DNA of 64,000 bases, from NCBI RefSeq assembly GCF_014395225.1, contig NZ_CP060723.1, forward strand, positions 2,728,001 to 2,792,000, in the 5' to 3' direction. Source of the stretch: Pedobacter roseus. GTDB lineage: Bacteria > Bacteroidota > Bacteroidia > Sphingobacteriales > Sphingobacteriaceae. Shown in pieces: positions 18,263-26,811 of the stretch. Both the position numbers and the translations under genes were made by a program. Each line of letters opens with the position of its first letter. Within the stretch, counting starts at the first letter, position 1. The notes below the pieces were generated by a model, which saw only the letters and a program-made list of their open reading frames with translations, made no database searches and was not told the DNA's origin.

Positions 18263-18280
18263 ATATACCAATCGGTATAT
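18263..18280. promoter_or_regulatory. TetR-type operator upstream of tetR
   Basis: ATATACCAATCGGTATAT is an 18-nt palindrome with one central mismatch pair, 26 nt upstream of the tetR start. It shares 14 to 16 consecutive bases with the operator at 17618-17631. Confidence 0.75.
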
Positions 18281-18371
18281 TAATGACAAATTATTTTATC
18301 ATCAGAATCTCCTTTTACTTGAAGTAAATTAATTTACGACTTGTTTTAATCAACAGATAAAAGCACATTAT

Positions 18372-18400
18372 TTGTTTTACGTTTGAATTTTGTAACTTTG
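18372..18400 (+). promoter_or_regulatory. Promoter of the AraC-family gene
   Basis: TTG (18372-18374), an 18-nt spacer, and an exact TAACTTTG (18393-18400) ending 4 nt before the ATG. This is a canonical Bacteroidota promoter and implies a leaderless transcript. Confidence 0.6.
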
Positions 18401-18404
18401 ATTT

Positions 18405-19316
18405 ATGAACAAACCAGAAAGCATAGAAGACTTTTATCAGAACAAATTTAGTTTCATGCCGGATAATCTAAAGAATGGCGTTGGGCATTTTAACGTTTTT
18501 AAACTGGAAGATTGTTTAAGGGACGACTCAAAACCGATGAGTTACAACCGAAGGGATTATTATAAGATCTGCCTTACCCGTGGTCATAATGTATACCATT
18601 ACGCCGATAAAAGTATCGAGATAGATGGAACAGCGCTGATTTTTTTCAATCCCCTGGTTCCTTATACCTGGGAACTGGCCAGTGGAAAACAAAGTGATGT
18701 AACCGGTTATTTCTGCATTTTTACTGAAGCTTTTTTTACGGAAAAGATCCGTGGAAACATCGGCGATTTACCCATGTTTACTCCTGGCGGAAAACCTGCA
18801 TATATATTAAACGAACAACAGGACAAACAGATAGAGGCTATTTTCGCCAAAATGGTTGAAGAGATTAATACAGATTATATCTACAAGTATGACCTGCTTC
18901 GGAATTACATTACCGAGATTACCCACTTTGCCTTAAAAACACAACCATCAGAAAGTTTATTCAAACATACTGACGCCAATACCAGAATTACTTCCGTTTT
19001 TACAGAACTGCTGGAACGCCAGTTCCCCATTGAAACTACTACGCAAAGGCTTACCATGCGTTCGGCTAAAGATTATGCCGCGCAACTTTCGGTACATGTA
19101 AACCATTTAAACAGGGCCATTAAAGAAACTACCGGTAAAACCACCACAAACTATATTACAGAACGTTTATTGAGCGAAGCAAAGGCTTTATTAAAACATA
19201 CGGACTGGAACATATCGGAAATAGGCTATTGCCTGGGCTTTGAAGAACCAACACATTTTAATAACTTTTTTAAAAAACTGACCAACCATACCCCTACTTC
19301 CTATCGAATTGTTTGA
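18405..19316 (+). CDS. AraC-family transcriptional regulator
   Basis: 303 residues. The N-terminal part (about 1-180) is a cupin-like sensor domain; the C-terminal part (about 205-303) has the double helix-turn-helix of AraC/XylS proteins, with AKDYAAQLSVHVNHLNRAIK and ISEIGYCLGFEEPTHFNNFF followed by PTSYR. It is divergent from the tetR operon and immediately upstream of two SDR genes on the same strand, which are its most likely targets. Confidence 0.92.
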   Translation: MNKPESIEDFYQNKFSFMPDNLKNGVGHFNVFKLEDCLRDDSKPMSYNRRDYYKICLTRGHNVYHYADKSIEIDGTALIFFNPLVPYTWELASGKQSDVTGYFCIFTEAFFTEKIRGNIGDLPMFTPGGKPAYILNEQQDKQIEAIFAKMVEEINTDYIYKYDLLRNYITEITHFALKTQPSESLFKHTDANTRITSVFTELLERQFPIETTTQRLTMRSAKDYAAQLSVHVNHLNRAIKETTGKTTTNYITERLLSEAKALLKHTDWNISEIGYCLGFEEPTHFNNFFKKLTNHTPTSYRIV

Positions 19317-19368
19317 ATTTCGTAATCATAAGTTTGATTGACGTAATAAGCTGAAGCCATTTGTACTG

Positions 19369-19376
19369 TAATTTTG
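19369..19376 (+). promoter_or_regulatory. -7 element of the first tandem SDR gene
   Basis: TAATTTTG matches TAnnTTTG exactly, ending 22 nt before the ATG at 19399. Confidence 0.45.
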
Positions 19377-19398
19377 TGTTAAGAAAAAGAAGAAAATT

Positions 19399-20238
19399 AT
19401 GGGCATGAAAAAAGTTTGGTTTATTACCGGAGCTTCAAAAGGCTTAGGATTAAGTTTAGTAAATCAATTATTGAAAGCTGGCCAATCTGTTGCGGCTACT
19501 TCAAGAAATATTGATGAGCTTAAAAAAGCTGTAAATGCAGATACGGGAAAATTCCTCCCACTGGCTGTTAACCTGGCCGACGAACAAAGTGTGGAGGACG
19601 CAATAAATGCGACCATTGCAAAATTCGAAAGGATTGATGTGGTGATCAATAATGCTGGCTATGGCATCGGAGGCAGCATTGAAGAATTAACTGATGCCGA
19701 AACACGCAATAGTTTTGATGTTAATGTTTTCGGAACGTTAAATGTAATCAGAAAAGCTTCACCTTATTTAAGGGCACAACACTCGGGGCATATCATCAAC
19801 ATTGCATCAATTGCAGGTATTGCAGGCGCAACTGGCTGGGCAATATACGCTGCAACAAAATCGGCGGTTATTGCATTATCGGAAGTATCGGCCGAAGACC
19901 TTAAAGAATTTGGTGTAAAAGTAACTGTGGTTGCACCCGGAGCTTTCAGAACGAGTTTCTTAACTACCGATTCGTTGATTTTGGCTGCTAATCCACTTGC
20001 TGAATATGAAGAGGTAAGGGCAATACACACCAAATATTTAAAAATGGATGGCCAACAGGCTGGAGATCCGGAAAAAGCCGCTGCTGCCATGATTTCGCTG
20101 GCCAGTATGCCTAATCCACCGGTACATTTACTATTAGGAAATGATGCTTTTCAAAGGGCAAACGGTAAGATTGAGGCTTTAACAAAAGAGTTTAAAGACT
20201 GGAAAGCCATCACGATTTCGACAGATTTCGACAATTAA
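19399..20238 (+). CDS. SDR-family oxidoreductase, tandem copy 1
   Basis: Classical short-chain dehydrogenase, 279 residues (277 if the second ATG at 19405 is used). Motifs: TGASKGLGLSL (cofactor), NNAGYGIGG, NIASIAGI (serine) and YAATKSA (YxxxK). It belongs to the group often labelled 'SDR, oxidoreductase YusZ-like'. It is clearly paralogous to the next gene (KVWFITGASKGLGL against KVWFVTGASKGLGL), so the pair arose by tandem duplication. Control by the upstream AraC regulator is inferred from position. Confidence 0.9.
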   Translation: MGMKKVWFITGASKGLGLSLVNQLLKAGQSVAATSRNIDELKKAVNADTGKFLPLAVNLADEQSVEDAINATIAKFERIDVVINNAGYGIGGSIEELTDAETRNSFDVNVFGTLNVIRKASPYLRAQHSGHIINIASIAGIAGATGWAIYAATKSAVIALSEVSAEDLKEFGVKVTVVAPGAFRTSFLTTDSLILAANPLAEYEEVRAIHTKYLKMDGQQAGDPEKAAAAMISLASMPNPPVHLLLGNDAFQRANGKIEALTKEFKDWKAITISTDFDN

Positions 20239-20338
20239 ATTATAAGCTAATGGCGAATTAGCATTCAAAACGGGTGCAGTTCCGAAGTATTTTGGGACTG
20301 CCTTCCAATCAATTCATTTCATTCTAAAAAACAATATC

Positions 20339-21190
20339 ATGGAAAATCAAAAAGTTTGGTTTGTAACAGGCGCGTCCAAAGGTCTGGGATTAACCTTAGT
20401 AAAAACATTATTAAACAACGGCACTAATGTTGCCGCAACTTCAAGAAATTTAAACGATTTAATCAAAGCGGTTGGTGAACACGAAAACTTTTTACCGTTA
20501 AGCGTTGATTTAATTAATGAAGAAAGTGTAGAGACTGCAGTGAGTCAAACCATTAGCAAATTTGGTCAGGTTGATGTAGTGGTAAACAACGCTGGTTACG
20601 GCATGGTTGGTGCATTGGAAGAATTAAGCGATAAAGAATCGCGAGAAAATTTTGATGTAAACGTTTTCGGTTCCTTAAATGTGATCAGAAAAGTGCTTCC
20701 TCAATTAAGAAAACAACAATCTGGGCATATTTTCAATATTTCATCGATAGGTGGATTTTCAGGCAATTTCCCGGGCTTCGGAATCTATTGTGCTACAAAA
20801 TTTGCAGTAGTTGGCTTTACGGAGTCATTAGCAGCTGAAGTAAAATCACTGGGCATCAAAGCAACAGTGGTAGAACCAGGTTATTTCAGAACTGCGTTTC
20901 TAACAGAAGGATCATTAGCAGTGCCAAGTGCACCAATTGATGCTTATAAAGAGGTACGCGAATCGCAGGCTAAACACCAAAACGACATCAACAACCAACA
21001 ACCTGGTGATCCGGCAAAAGCGGTTGAGGTAATTATTGAAGCTGCAAAAAGCGAAAATCCGCCGCTTCATTTATTCCTTGGGCCTGATGCTTATCAGGTT
21101 GCAGATGCTAAAATTGCAGATGTACAAAGAGATATGGCCAATTGGAAATATCTGGCTACTGCCACTAACTTTGACGAGGTTGGCGCTTAA
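20339..21190 (+). CDS. SDR-family oxidoreductase, tandem copy 2
   Basis: 283-residue paralogue of the preceding gene, 100 nt downstream. Motifs: TGASKGLGLTL, NNAGYGMVG, NISSIGGF and YCATKFA (YxxxK). The two copies align along their whole length, including the C-terminal PPLHL/PPVHL..LGPDAY/LGNDAF region. Substrates are unknown. Confidence 0.9.
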   Translation: MENQKVWFVTGASKGLGLTLVKTLLNNGTNVAATSRNLNDLIKAVGEHENFLPLSVDLINEESVETAVSQTISKFGQVDVVVNNAGYGMVGALEELSDKESRENFDVNVFGSLNVIRKVLPQLRKQQSGHIFNISSIGGFSGNFPGFGIYCATKFAVVGFTESLAAEVKSLGIKATVVEPGYFRTAFLTEGSLAVPSAPIDAYKEVRESQAKHQNDINNQQPGDPAKAVEVIIEAAKSENPPLHLFLGPDAYQVADAKIADVQRDMANWKYLATATNFDEVGA

Positions 21191-21198
21191 TTATTATT

Positions 21199-21233
21199 TT
21201 ATCAAGAACTGGCAGCTAGTCGGTTCTTGATAA
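21199..21233. terminator. Hairpin terminator after the SDR pair
   Basis: ATCAAGAAC (21201-21209) pairs exactly with GTTCTTGAT (21223-21231). The stem has T-rich DNA on the left and a weak AT tail on the right, and separates convergent genes. Confidence 0.6.
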
Positions 21234-21851
21234 TTATGTTAAAAACTTGTTTCTAAATCTTTTCCATCTATCCATAAAAAATTGGATGACGACCATCATC
21301 ATTAAATAAATACTCAAATTGATCAAGTAAAAGACAGCAATATTTACTTGTTCAATGCTCAAATATTTATTATAAGTAGTTGAGTCGTACCATTCCAAGA
21401 ATCTGTTTATCAAAAAAAGTGGAATAATCGCTAGCAAACCATTGAAAAGCCTGTACCATCGAGATTTTAAGAAAAAACTGATCCAAAGTAATTGGCTTAA
21501 TATCAGGTACCAGATCACATCGAACCATGAAATGAACCAACCAGGTCCAAAATAAAAATCTACATAGCCGTATCTTTCTTCAGCTTTAGAGGAGAAAATG
21601 TTAAACAGGGCTAAACTTATCTTGACGATAAAGTAAATAAATGCAGCATACTTGATTACTAAACTTGGTGTACGATCTAACTTTTGTATAGTTGGAGATA
21701 CATGAAAAACACAATACCAGATACTCCAAAACCCAAAGCCTATAAATTGCGCTTGAGCAAGGACTATTAAGATCAATTGGAACATAGAAAATAAAGTTTT
21801 ATGGACGATAAACTGTTTATTTTTATTTACCGTGTTGCCAACAATAACCAC
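21234..21851 (-). CDS. Integral membrane protein, unknown function
   Basis: 205 residues from the upstream ATG, or 183 from the ATG at 21785 (MFQLILIVLAQAQF), which avoids a 29-nt overlap with the previous gene and may be the real start. About five hydrophobic segments alternate with basic loops. No family was recognised. With the short cysteine-rich gene upstream it could form a two-gene unit. Confidence 0.6.
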   Translation of the reverse strand: MVIVGNTVNKNKQFIVHKTLFSMFQLILIVLAQAQFIGFGFWSIWYCVFHVSPTIQKLDRTPSLVIKYAAFIYFIVKISLALFNIFSSKAEERYGYVDFYFGPGWFISWFDVIWYLILSQLLWISFFLKSRWYRLFNGLLAIIPLFLINRFLEWYDSTTYNKYLSIEQVNIAVFYLINLSIYLMMMVVIQFFMDRWKRFRNKFLT

Positions 21852-22161
21852 TACTATCCCCGTTTCTTTTACATCTCGCCCCTTTTTTTGTTAATGCTTT
21901 GCATTGCCCAACATAAACTGATGTAGAACTACTGACTTTCTTTGGCTGGCTATAAAAACTTTTCGATCTTGAGATTTTTGAACTACAGATGCCACAGGTT
22001 CCACCGTTATTGCAGTATTTGCAGCTCGAGCAGGTAGAACATGCATCACAGGGACTTAATCCATAGCAAGTAGCAACAGGTTCTTTTCTTAGATTTGTTT
22101 TTGGTGAAAAACTACCAAACAGCAATAAGCTACCCAATAGCAAGACGTAAATTGTTTTCAG
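21823..22161 (-). CDS. Small exported cysteine-rich protein with C-terminal DUF5763-like motif
   Basis: The coding frame has no ATG at its natural beginning. Reading from CTG at 22161 gives MKTIYVLLLGSLLLFGSFS.., a textbook signal peptide; TTG at 22143 is the alternative. The stop codon TAA bounds the frame 9 nt upstream of the CTG. The middle contains CDACSTCSSCKYCNNGGTC, and the end has CKALTKKGARCKRN..GYCWQHGK, the short Cys/His zinc-like motif of DUF5763 (recalled from memory). Function unknown. Confidence 0.6.
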   Translation of the reverse strand: MKTIYVLLLGSLLLFGSFSPKTNLRKEPVATCYGLSPCDACSTCSSCKYCNNGGTCGICSSKISRSKSFYSQPKKVSSSTSVYVGQCKALTKKGARCKRNGDSSGYCWQHGK

Positions 22162-22227
22162 AGATAATTAGATTAAGAGCTTAGGATAAAATTTAGATTT
22201 CTAATTTAGGATTAAATATTGATAATC

Positions 22228-23292
22228 TTACACATCAAAATATCTCCTCCGTAACCATTTCGCCAAACTAACCAGCACAATTAATGCTGGTACTTCTACC
22301 AACGGACCGATTACACCAGCAAATGCCTGACCCGAATGGATGCCGAATACACCAATGGCCACTGCGATGGCCAATTCGAAGTTGTTGCCGGTAGCGGTAA
22401 AAGCAATAGCGGTACTTTTGCTGTAATCTGCACCAAAATATTTGCCGGCAAAGAAGCTGATCACAAACATTACCACAAAATAAATTACCAATGGCAAGGC
22501 AATTCGCAGCACATCCATTGGGATCTGCACAATTAATTCTCCTTTTAAACTGAACATTACCACAATGGTAAATAACAGCGCGATTAAGGTTATCGGAGAA
22601 ATCATTGGGATGAAAATTGAGCGGAACCACTTTTCGCCTTTCCATTTAATCAGTATTTTTTGACTTAAAATGCCCGTTAAAAATGGAATGCCCAGGTAAA
22701 TCCCTACACTTTTTGCAATCTCTAAAATAGAAATGGATACAACTAAGCCTTTTAAACCAAATAAAGGCGGCAAAATGGTAATAAAAAAATAGGCGAATAC
22801 ACTGTAAAGCAATACCTGAAAAATACTGTTCAGGGCAATCAAACCAGCAGCATATTCACGGTTTCCCTCGGCAAGATCGTTCCACACCACCACCATGGCA
22901 ATACATCTGGCCAAACCGATCATAATTAAACCGACCATGTATTCAGGATAACCATGTAAAAAGATAATCGCCAGGAAAAACATTAAAAATGGGCCAATGA
23001 TCCAATTCAAAACCAGCGAAGCCCCCAAAACCTTGGTATTTTTAAATACCTCGCCCAGGTTTTGATAATTTACTTTTGCCAATGGCGGGTACATCATCAG
23101 GATTAATCCAATTGCCAGAGGAATGTTGGTATTTCCATTGGAAAAAGAACTGATCCACACAGTGGAAGAAGGAAATAAATAGCCCAGCGATACACCTAAA
23201 AGCATCGATAAGAAAATCCAGATCGTTAAATAGCGGTCTAAAAAACTGAGCTGTTTTCGTTTAACTACAGGCGTACAATTATTTGCCAACAT
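22228..23292 (-). CDS. acr3: ACR3-family arsenite efflux transporter
   Basis: Inner-membrane arsenite exporter, 354 residues with about ten transmembrane helices. Family segments are [18 protein letters not shown] near the start, [19 protein letters not shown] with the conserved cysteine needed for arsenite transport, and [20 protein letters not shown]. It is the last gene of the ars operon, one base after arsC. Confidence 0.95.
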   Translation of the reverse strand: MLANNCTPVVKRKQLSFLDRYLTIWIFLSMLLGVSLGYLFPSSTVWISSFSNGNTNIPLAIGLILMMYPPLAKVNYQNLGEVFKNTKVLGASLVLNWIIGPFLMFFLAIIFLHGYPEYMVGLIMIGLARCIAMVVVWNDLAEGNREYAAGLIALNSIFQVLLYSVFAYFFITILPPLFGLKGLVVSISILEIAKSVGIYLGIPFLTGILSQKILIKWKGEKWFRSIFIPMISPITLIALLFTIVVMFSLKGELIVQIPMDVLRIALPLVIYFVVMFVISFFAGKYFGADYSKSTAIAFTATGNNFELAIAVAIGVFGIHSGQAFAGVIGPLVEVPALIVLVSLAKWLRRRYFDV

Positions 23293-23293
23293 G

Positions 23294-23713
23294 TTATCCT
23301 TTTAAATTTTCGTTTACAAAATCCTCCATGTAAGCTTTAACCAAATCTCTCGTACTTCTGAATTGCGCCATAATTTCGGCTTCAGTACCTACTGCTTTAG
23401 CCGGATCGGGAAAGTTTTGGTGCAGTTTTATGGCCTGCGTTGGGAAGTAAGGACAACTTTCTTTCGCATGATCGCAAACTGTAATCACATAATCAAAAGG
23501 AACATCAAAATATTCTTCTATATTATTTGATGTTTGGCTGGAAATGTCGATCCCATCTTCTGCCATTATTTTAACTGCCCTGGGGTTTACGCCATGCACT
23601 TCGATACCTGCGCTATAGATTTTTGCTTTGTTTTGAGCAAAATATTTTAAATATCCCTCTGCAAGCTGACTCCTGCAACTATTTCCGGTGCAAAGCACCA
23701 ATACATTTTTCAT
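23294..23713 (-). CDS. arsC: Arsenate reductase ArsC (low-molecular-weight phosphatase type)
   Basis: Reduces arsenate to arsenite for export. 139 residues. The P-loop C8-TGNSC-R14-S and the redox cysteines in [13 protein letters not shown] place it with the thioredoxin-linked, LMW-phosphatase-like ArsC enzymes. It is flanked by a DUF6428-like gene and acr3 in one operon. Confidence 0.95.
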   Translation of the reverse strand: MKNVLVLCTGNSCRSQLAEGYLKYFAQNKAKIYSAGIEVHGVNPRAVKIMAEDGIDISSQTSNNIEEYFDVPFDYVITVCDHAKESCPYFPTQAIKLHQNFPDPAKAVGTEAEIMAQFRSTRDLVKAYMEDFVNENLKG

Positions 23714-23732
23714 TCTTTTAAAATTTAAATTC

Positions 23733-24299
23733 TTAACAGCAACCGTTGCCCGGTGTACAACTGTTTTGATCAGCAGTGAGGTTAACTAACTCGATTTTTC
23801 TTTTTTCAGGCTGAGCAGGTGCACAGCACTCTTCACCGGTTGCAGTTGTACCACAACTTCCGCCGCGGTTTATCGCCTTACATTGCGTAGCATCGGGCGT
23901 CAGGTTTATGATCAGATTGTCGCCGTCAATTTTAAATTCACCAGGATACATTTGTCTGGTATCAAATTCTGAATTACCGAATTCAATTTTCACAATGCCT
24001 TTTGGATTTAAAGCCAGTTTACTTTCAACCAGATCGATAATTGACAATGCTTTTTTAACCTGCATGGCCCTGCCCTCTTCTTCTTCGGTGGGTTCCCATA
24101 ACTGCACAATAATTTCCGTCCAGGCATTCATAACCCCTCCGCAATCCACTGAGGTAATCGTCGCCTGTTTAATTTCAGTAATGTGGTAATTGGCATTTAC
24201 CCACTTATCAGTAGCATATTGGAACTGCAACAGCAATCCGGGATATTGTAGAAGTTCAGCTTTAAAGCTGCTCCATTCTATTGAGGAAGTATTAATCAT
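23733..24299 (-). CDS. DUF6428-like protein of the ars operon with cysteine-rich tail
   Basis: 188 residues. The body (about 1-145) resembles the DUF6428 proteins found in Bacteroidota ars operons (recalled, not searched). The C-terminal part carries cysteine clusters CGTTATGEECC and a final CTPGNGCC. Position between arsR and arsC suggests a part in metalloid binding or transfer; no activity has been assigned. A second ArsR-like site lies directly upstream. Confidence 0.8.
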   Translation of the reverse strand: MINTSSIEWSSFKAELLQYPGLLLQFQYATDKWVNANYHITEIKQATITSVDCGGVMNAWTEIIVQLWEPTEEEEGRAMQVKKALSIIDLVESKLALNPKGIVKIEFGNSEFDTRQMYPGEFKIDGDNLIINLTPDATQCKAINRGGSCGTTATGEECCAPAQPEKRKIELVNLTADQNSCTPGNGCC

Positions 24300-24302
24300 A
24301 AT

Positions 24303-24318
24303 ATTGCAATTTAACGAT
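24303..24318. promoter_or_regulatory. Second ArsR-like operator
   Basis: ATTGCAATTTAACGAT matches 13 of 16 positions of the site upstream of arsR and lies just before the DUF6428-like gene, between it and arsR. Confidence 0.5.
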
Positions 24319-24338
24319 TGATTTATATAAAAATTTTT

Positions 24339-24668
24339 TTAGCAGCAGTTTTGTTCTCCTTTATACGATGAGAAGAAATTACCCAACTGATTTTGAAGTA
24401 ATGTCCAGGTTTTGGGTTCAATACAATAACAAACGCTCACTCCTTCAATGGTCCCTTGTATAATACCGGCATTTTTGAGTTCTTTTAAATGTTGAGAAAT
24501 GGTCGCCTGTGCTAAACCCAATTCCTCAACCAGATCACCACAAATACAGGTATTTGATTTCAGGATACGCTGCAGAATGGCTATCCGGGCTGGATGTGCC
24601 ATCGCTTTTAGCAAAGCTGCCATTTGATTTTGCTCTTCGGTAAAGATTTCTGTTTTTGTAAGTCCCAT
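24339..24668 (-). CDS. arsR: ArsR-family metalloregulatory repressor
   Basis: 109-residue winged-helix repressor released by arsenite. The helix-turn-helix is ATISQHLKELKNAGII. Cysteines in SNTCICGDLVEEL (near the classical alpha-3 metal site) and the C-terminal CC are candidate ligands. It heads the arsR-DUF6428-arsC-acr3 operon and has a palindromic operator directly before its start. Confidence 0.94.
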   Translation of the reverse strand: MGLTKTEIFTEEQNQMAALLKAMAHPARIAILQRILKSNTCICGDLVEELGLAQATISQHLKELKNAGIIQGTIEGVSVCYCIEPKTWTLLQNQLGNFFSSYKGEQNCC

Positions 24669-24674
24669 AATTAT

Positions 24675-24690
24675 ATCGCAATATTACGAT
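24675..24690. promoter_or_regulatory. ArsR operator upstream of arsR
   Basis: ATCGCAATATTACGAT is a 16-nt palindrome with one mismatch pair, 7 nt upstream of the arsR ATG. A related copy sits inside the operon at 24303-24318. Confidence 0.65.
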
Positions 24691-24808
24691 AGATAAATCA
24701 GATATCAAAATTTATTTTAAACCTACCCCTAAGCGCTACAGAATTTCTATAGATTCGATGCTTTACTTAGTGTATAAATATTTTGTATTTTAAATTAAAA
24801 TTTAAATC

Positions 24809-25222
24809 ATGTGGAAATTTTATGCAATACTTTCGGCCTTGTTTGCTGCTGCAACGGCCATTTTAGCCAAAGTTGGACTAAAAGGCGTTAATGGCAATGT
24901 GGCAACAGCCATCAGAACGATAGTCATCCTGTTTATTGCCTGGGGCATTGTTTTAGCAACCGGAGAAATTTATCAGCTTAGAACGTTGAGTAAAAATAAC
25001 CTGATCTTTTTAGGTTTATCGGGATTGGCAACAGGCTTATCATGGATTTTCTATTTTAAAGCGCTCGAAACGGGTAATGTTTCTAAAGTAGCCCCGATTG
25101 ATAAGTTAAGTGTAGCCATTGCAATGGGTTTGGCATTTTTGATCTTAAAAGAACCGATTGATACGAAGACATTAATTGGTGGAGGGATGATTGTAGGAGG
25201 TAGTTTGGTGATATTACTTTAA
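24809..25222 (+). CDS. EamA-family small transporter (half-size DMT)
   Basis: 137 residues with four to five transmembrane helices forming a single EamA domain; full-length DMT exporters have two. It probably works as a dimer. The conserved end LKEPIDTKTLIGGGMIVGGSLVIL is typical of this short group. Substrate unknown. It is divergent from arsR, so a link to metalloid resistance is possible but unsupported. Confidence 0.85.
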   Translation: MWKFYAILSALFAAATAILAKVGLKGVNGNVATAIRTIVILFIAWGIVLATGEIYQLRTLSKNNLIFLGLSGLATGLSWIFYFKALETGNVSKVAPIDKLSVAIAMGLAFLILKEPIDTKTLIGGGMIVGGSLVILL

Positions 25223-25255
25223 GCCATACTCACAACGGCATCATTTATTTGTGCA

Positions 25256-26662
25256 TTAGTTCTTTATGGTATACTTTGATTCAAAATTGGATCCAGCTTC
25301 CTGATTTCCCTTAAGCCAGCCATAATATTCATCTAAAATGATACCGGATACCCCATCAGGTTCAGAAAAACCCCTTTGCGCAAAGTAACTTTGTAACCTG
25401 GAACCTCCCCATAATCCCCAATTATTCCTGATCCACATACCCAATCCATGATGTAAGCTCAATACATCGCTTCTTTCTTTAAAATTTTTAATCATCTCCC
25501 GGTCAACTGGTTTTAAAGTTTTATTTAACTGCAGAAAACAATCGTTAAGATTAACGGGAATATAAACATGATTAATAGAATCTAATGTTAGCCGCCTGGC
25601 ACGTTCCTTCTTTTGCTCTTCTTTCTCTACCAAAAGCTCTTGTTTAGCCAGAGAATCAACAGGGTTCCTGAAACCGCCAGAAAAGAACCTGAAATATTGT
25701 TTTTCTATTTTTTCAGATATAAAACCGGCATCGAAAGTATTCCTTGTCATTATTTCCCTAATCTTATTTTCATCAATTTCTTTGGCACAACTTAATGTAT
25801 CAATTTCAAAATTGCCGTTTTTTGTAAGGTAGCCCGCTAAAACGATCCGATATATTTTATAATTAAAAAAGTCGGTGGTGTTTATACCCACATACTTTAA
25901 CCCGGTCTTATTTTCCATCTCAACTGCAAGTTTTTTTTGGGTTTGCCTGATCACAAAATCTGGAATGTATTTATACGCATATTCGAAAAAATCGGTTTTT
26001 GGGATCTCGCGTTTAAGTTTTTTGAGCTTTTGATAAACAGATGCGAAAGGAACTTTTGATATAATCTCACACTTTTTAAGATCGTATAACGTTACCATCT
26101 TCTTTGTATCTACACAGTAAATAATATCATTACAGTTAAGCACATACTGCTCGTTTAAAAACTTTTCTTCATCTGTTGTGCCTTCTTTAAATATGATAAG
26201 CTCCGGTTTACTTTTTTGATAATCGATTACCGTACGCGAATTATCGTAAAACAGATTGCATTTCTCTACATCAGAATTACAGCTCGAAAATTCCTTTGTA
26301 GTATAAGTTTCTGCTCTTTTTCCGTCCTTATAGATAATAACATTCTTAAAACCATCATCACGATAAGTCGCATTTGCCAGATAAGCTATTGTGGAGCCGT
26401 CATTCGAAATGGTTAAGAAATACCTGTCAAAAGTATATACATCAAATGAACGGTTGATTTCATACATTACTTTATCGCCTTTATACACGATAGATCTACC
26501 TCTGGTTGTTGGAAATTCATCATCATACGAATAAGATTTAACCGAAAATTTTCCGTTGGAAGAAAAAACTTCCGTGATTGGAACTCGAGAGGTTGAGGAC
26601 TGGCTAAAAGTAGGAATGCCTAGTAATAAAAGAAATGCGAATGTGAGCGTTATTTTTATCAT
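25256..26662 (-). CDS. Exported protein with C-terminal DUF6794-like domain
   Basis: 468 residues with a signal peptide (MIKITLTFAFLLLLGIPTFSQ). Residues about 30-200 read as beta-rich repeats (YKGDKVMYEI, IYKDGKRAETY), perhaps propeller-like. The last 110 residues (HVYIPVNLNDCFLQLNK.., GMWIRNNWGLWGGSRLQSYF) match the DUF6794 pattern as recalled. Function unknown. It is a stand-alone gene converging on the EamA gene. Confidence 0.75.
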   Translation of the reverse strand: MIKITLTFAFLLLLGIPTFSQSSTSRVPITEVFSSNGKFSVKSYSYDDEFPTTRGRSIVYKGDKVMYEINRSFDVYTFDRYFLTISNDGSTIAYLANATYRDDGFKNVIIYKDGKRAETYTTKEFSSCNSDVEKCNLFYDNSRTVIDYQKSKPELIIFKEGTTDEEKFLNEQYVLNCNDIIYCVDTKKMVTLYDLKKCEIISKVPFASVYQKLKKLKREIPKTDFFEYAYKYIPDFVIRQTQKKLAVEMENKTGLKYVGINTTDFFNYKIYRIVLAGYLTKNGNFEIDTLSCAKEIDENKIREIMTRNTFDAGFISEKIEKQYFRFFSGGFRNPVDSLAKQELLVEKEEQKKERARRLTLDSINHVYIPVNLNDCFLQLNKTLKPVDREMIKNFKERSDVLSLHHGLGMWIRNNWGLWGGSRLQSYFAQRGFSEPDGVSGIILDEYYGWLKGNQEAGSNFESKYTIKN

Positions 26663-26760
26663 GCTATTAAAATATCTAAAAATAGTTAATCGGTTTGCTA
26701 ATAGATGTTAAAAGATCTTAAATTCCACAGGTATTAAACATTGTTTTCATTTAAAGCAAA

Positions 26761-26792
26761 AAAACCGTTGACTTTATTAGTCAACGGTTTTT
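26761..26792. terminator. Bidirectional terminator
   Basis: A perfect 12-bp stem, AAAACCGTTGAC (26761-26772) with its complement from 26780, with A run on the left and T run on the right. It lies just past the stop codon of the GH92 gene on the minus strand. Confidence 0.85.
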
Positions 26793-26811
26793 CATTCTGG
26801 AGTAAGAAATA

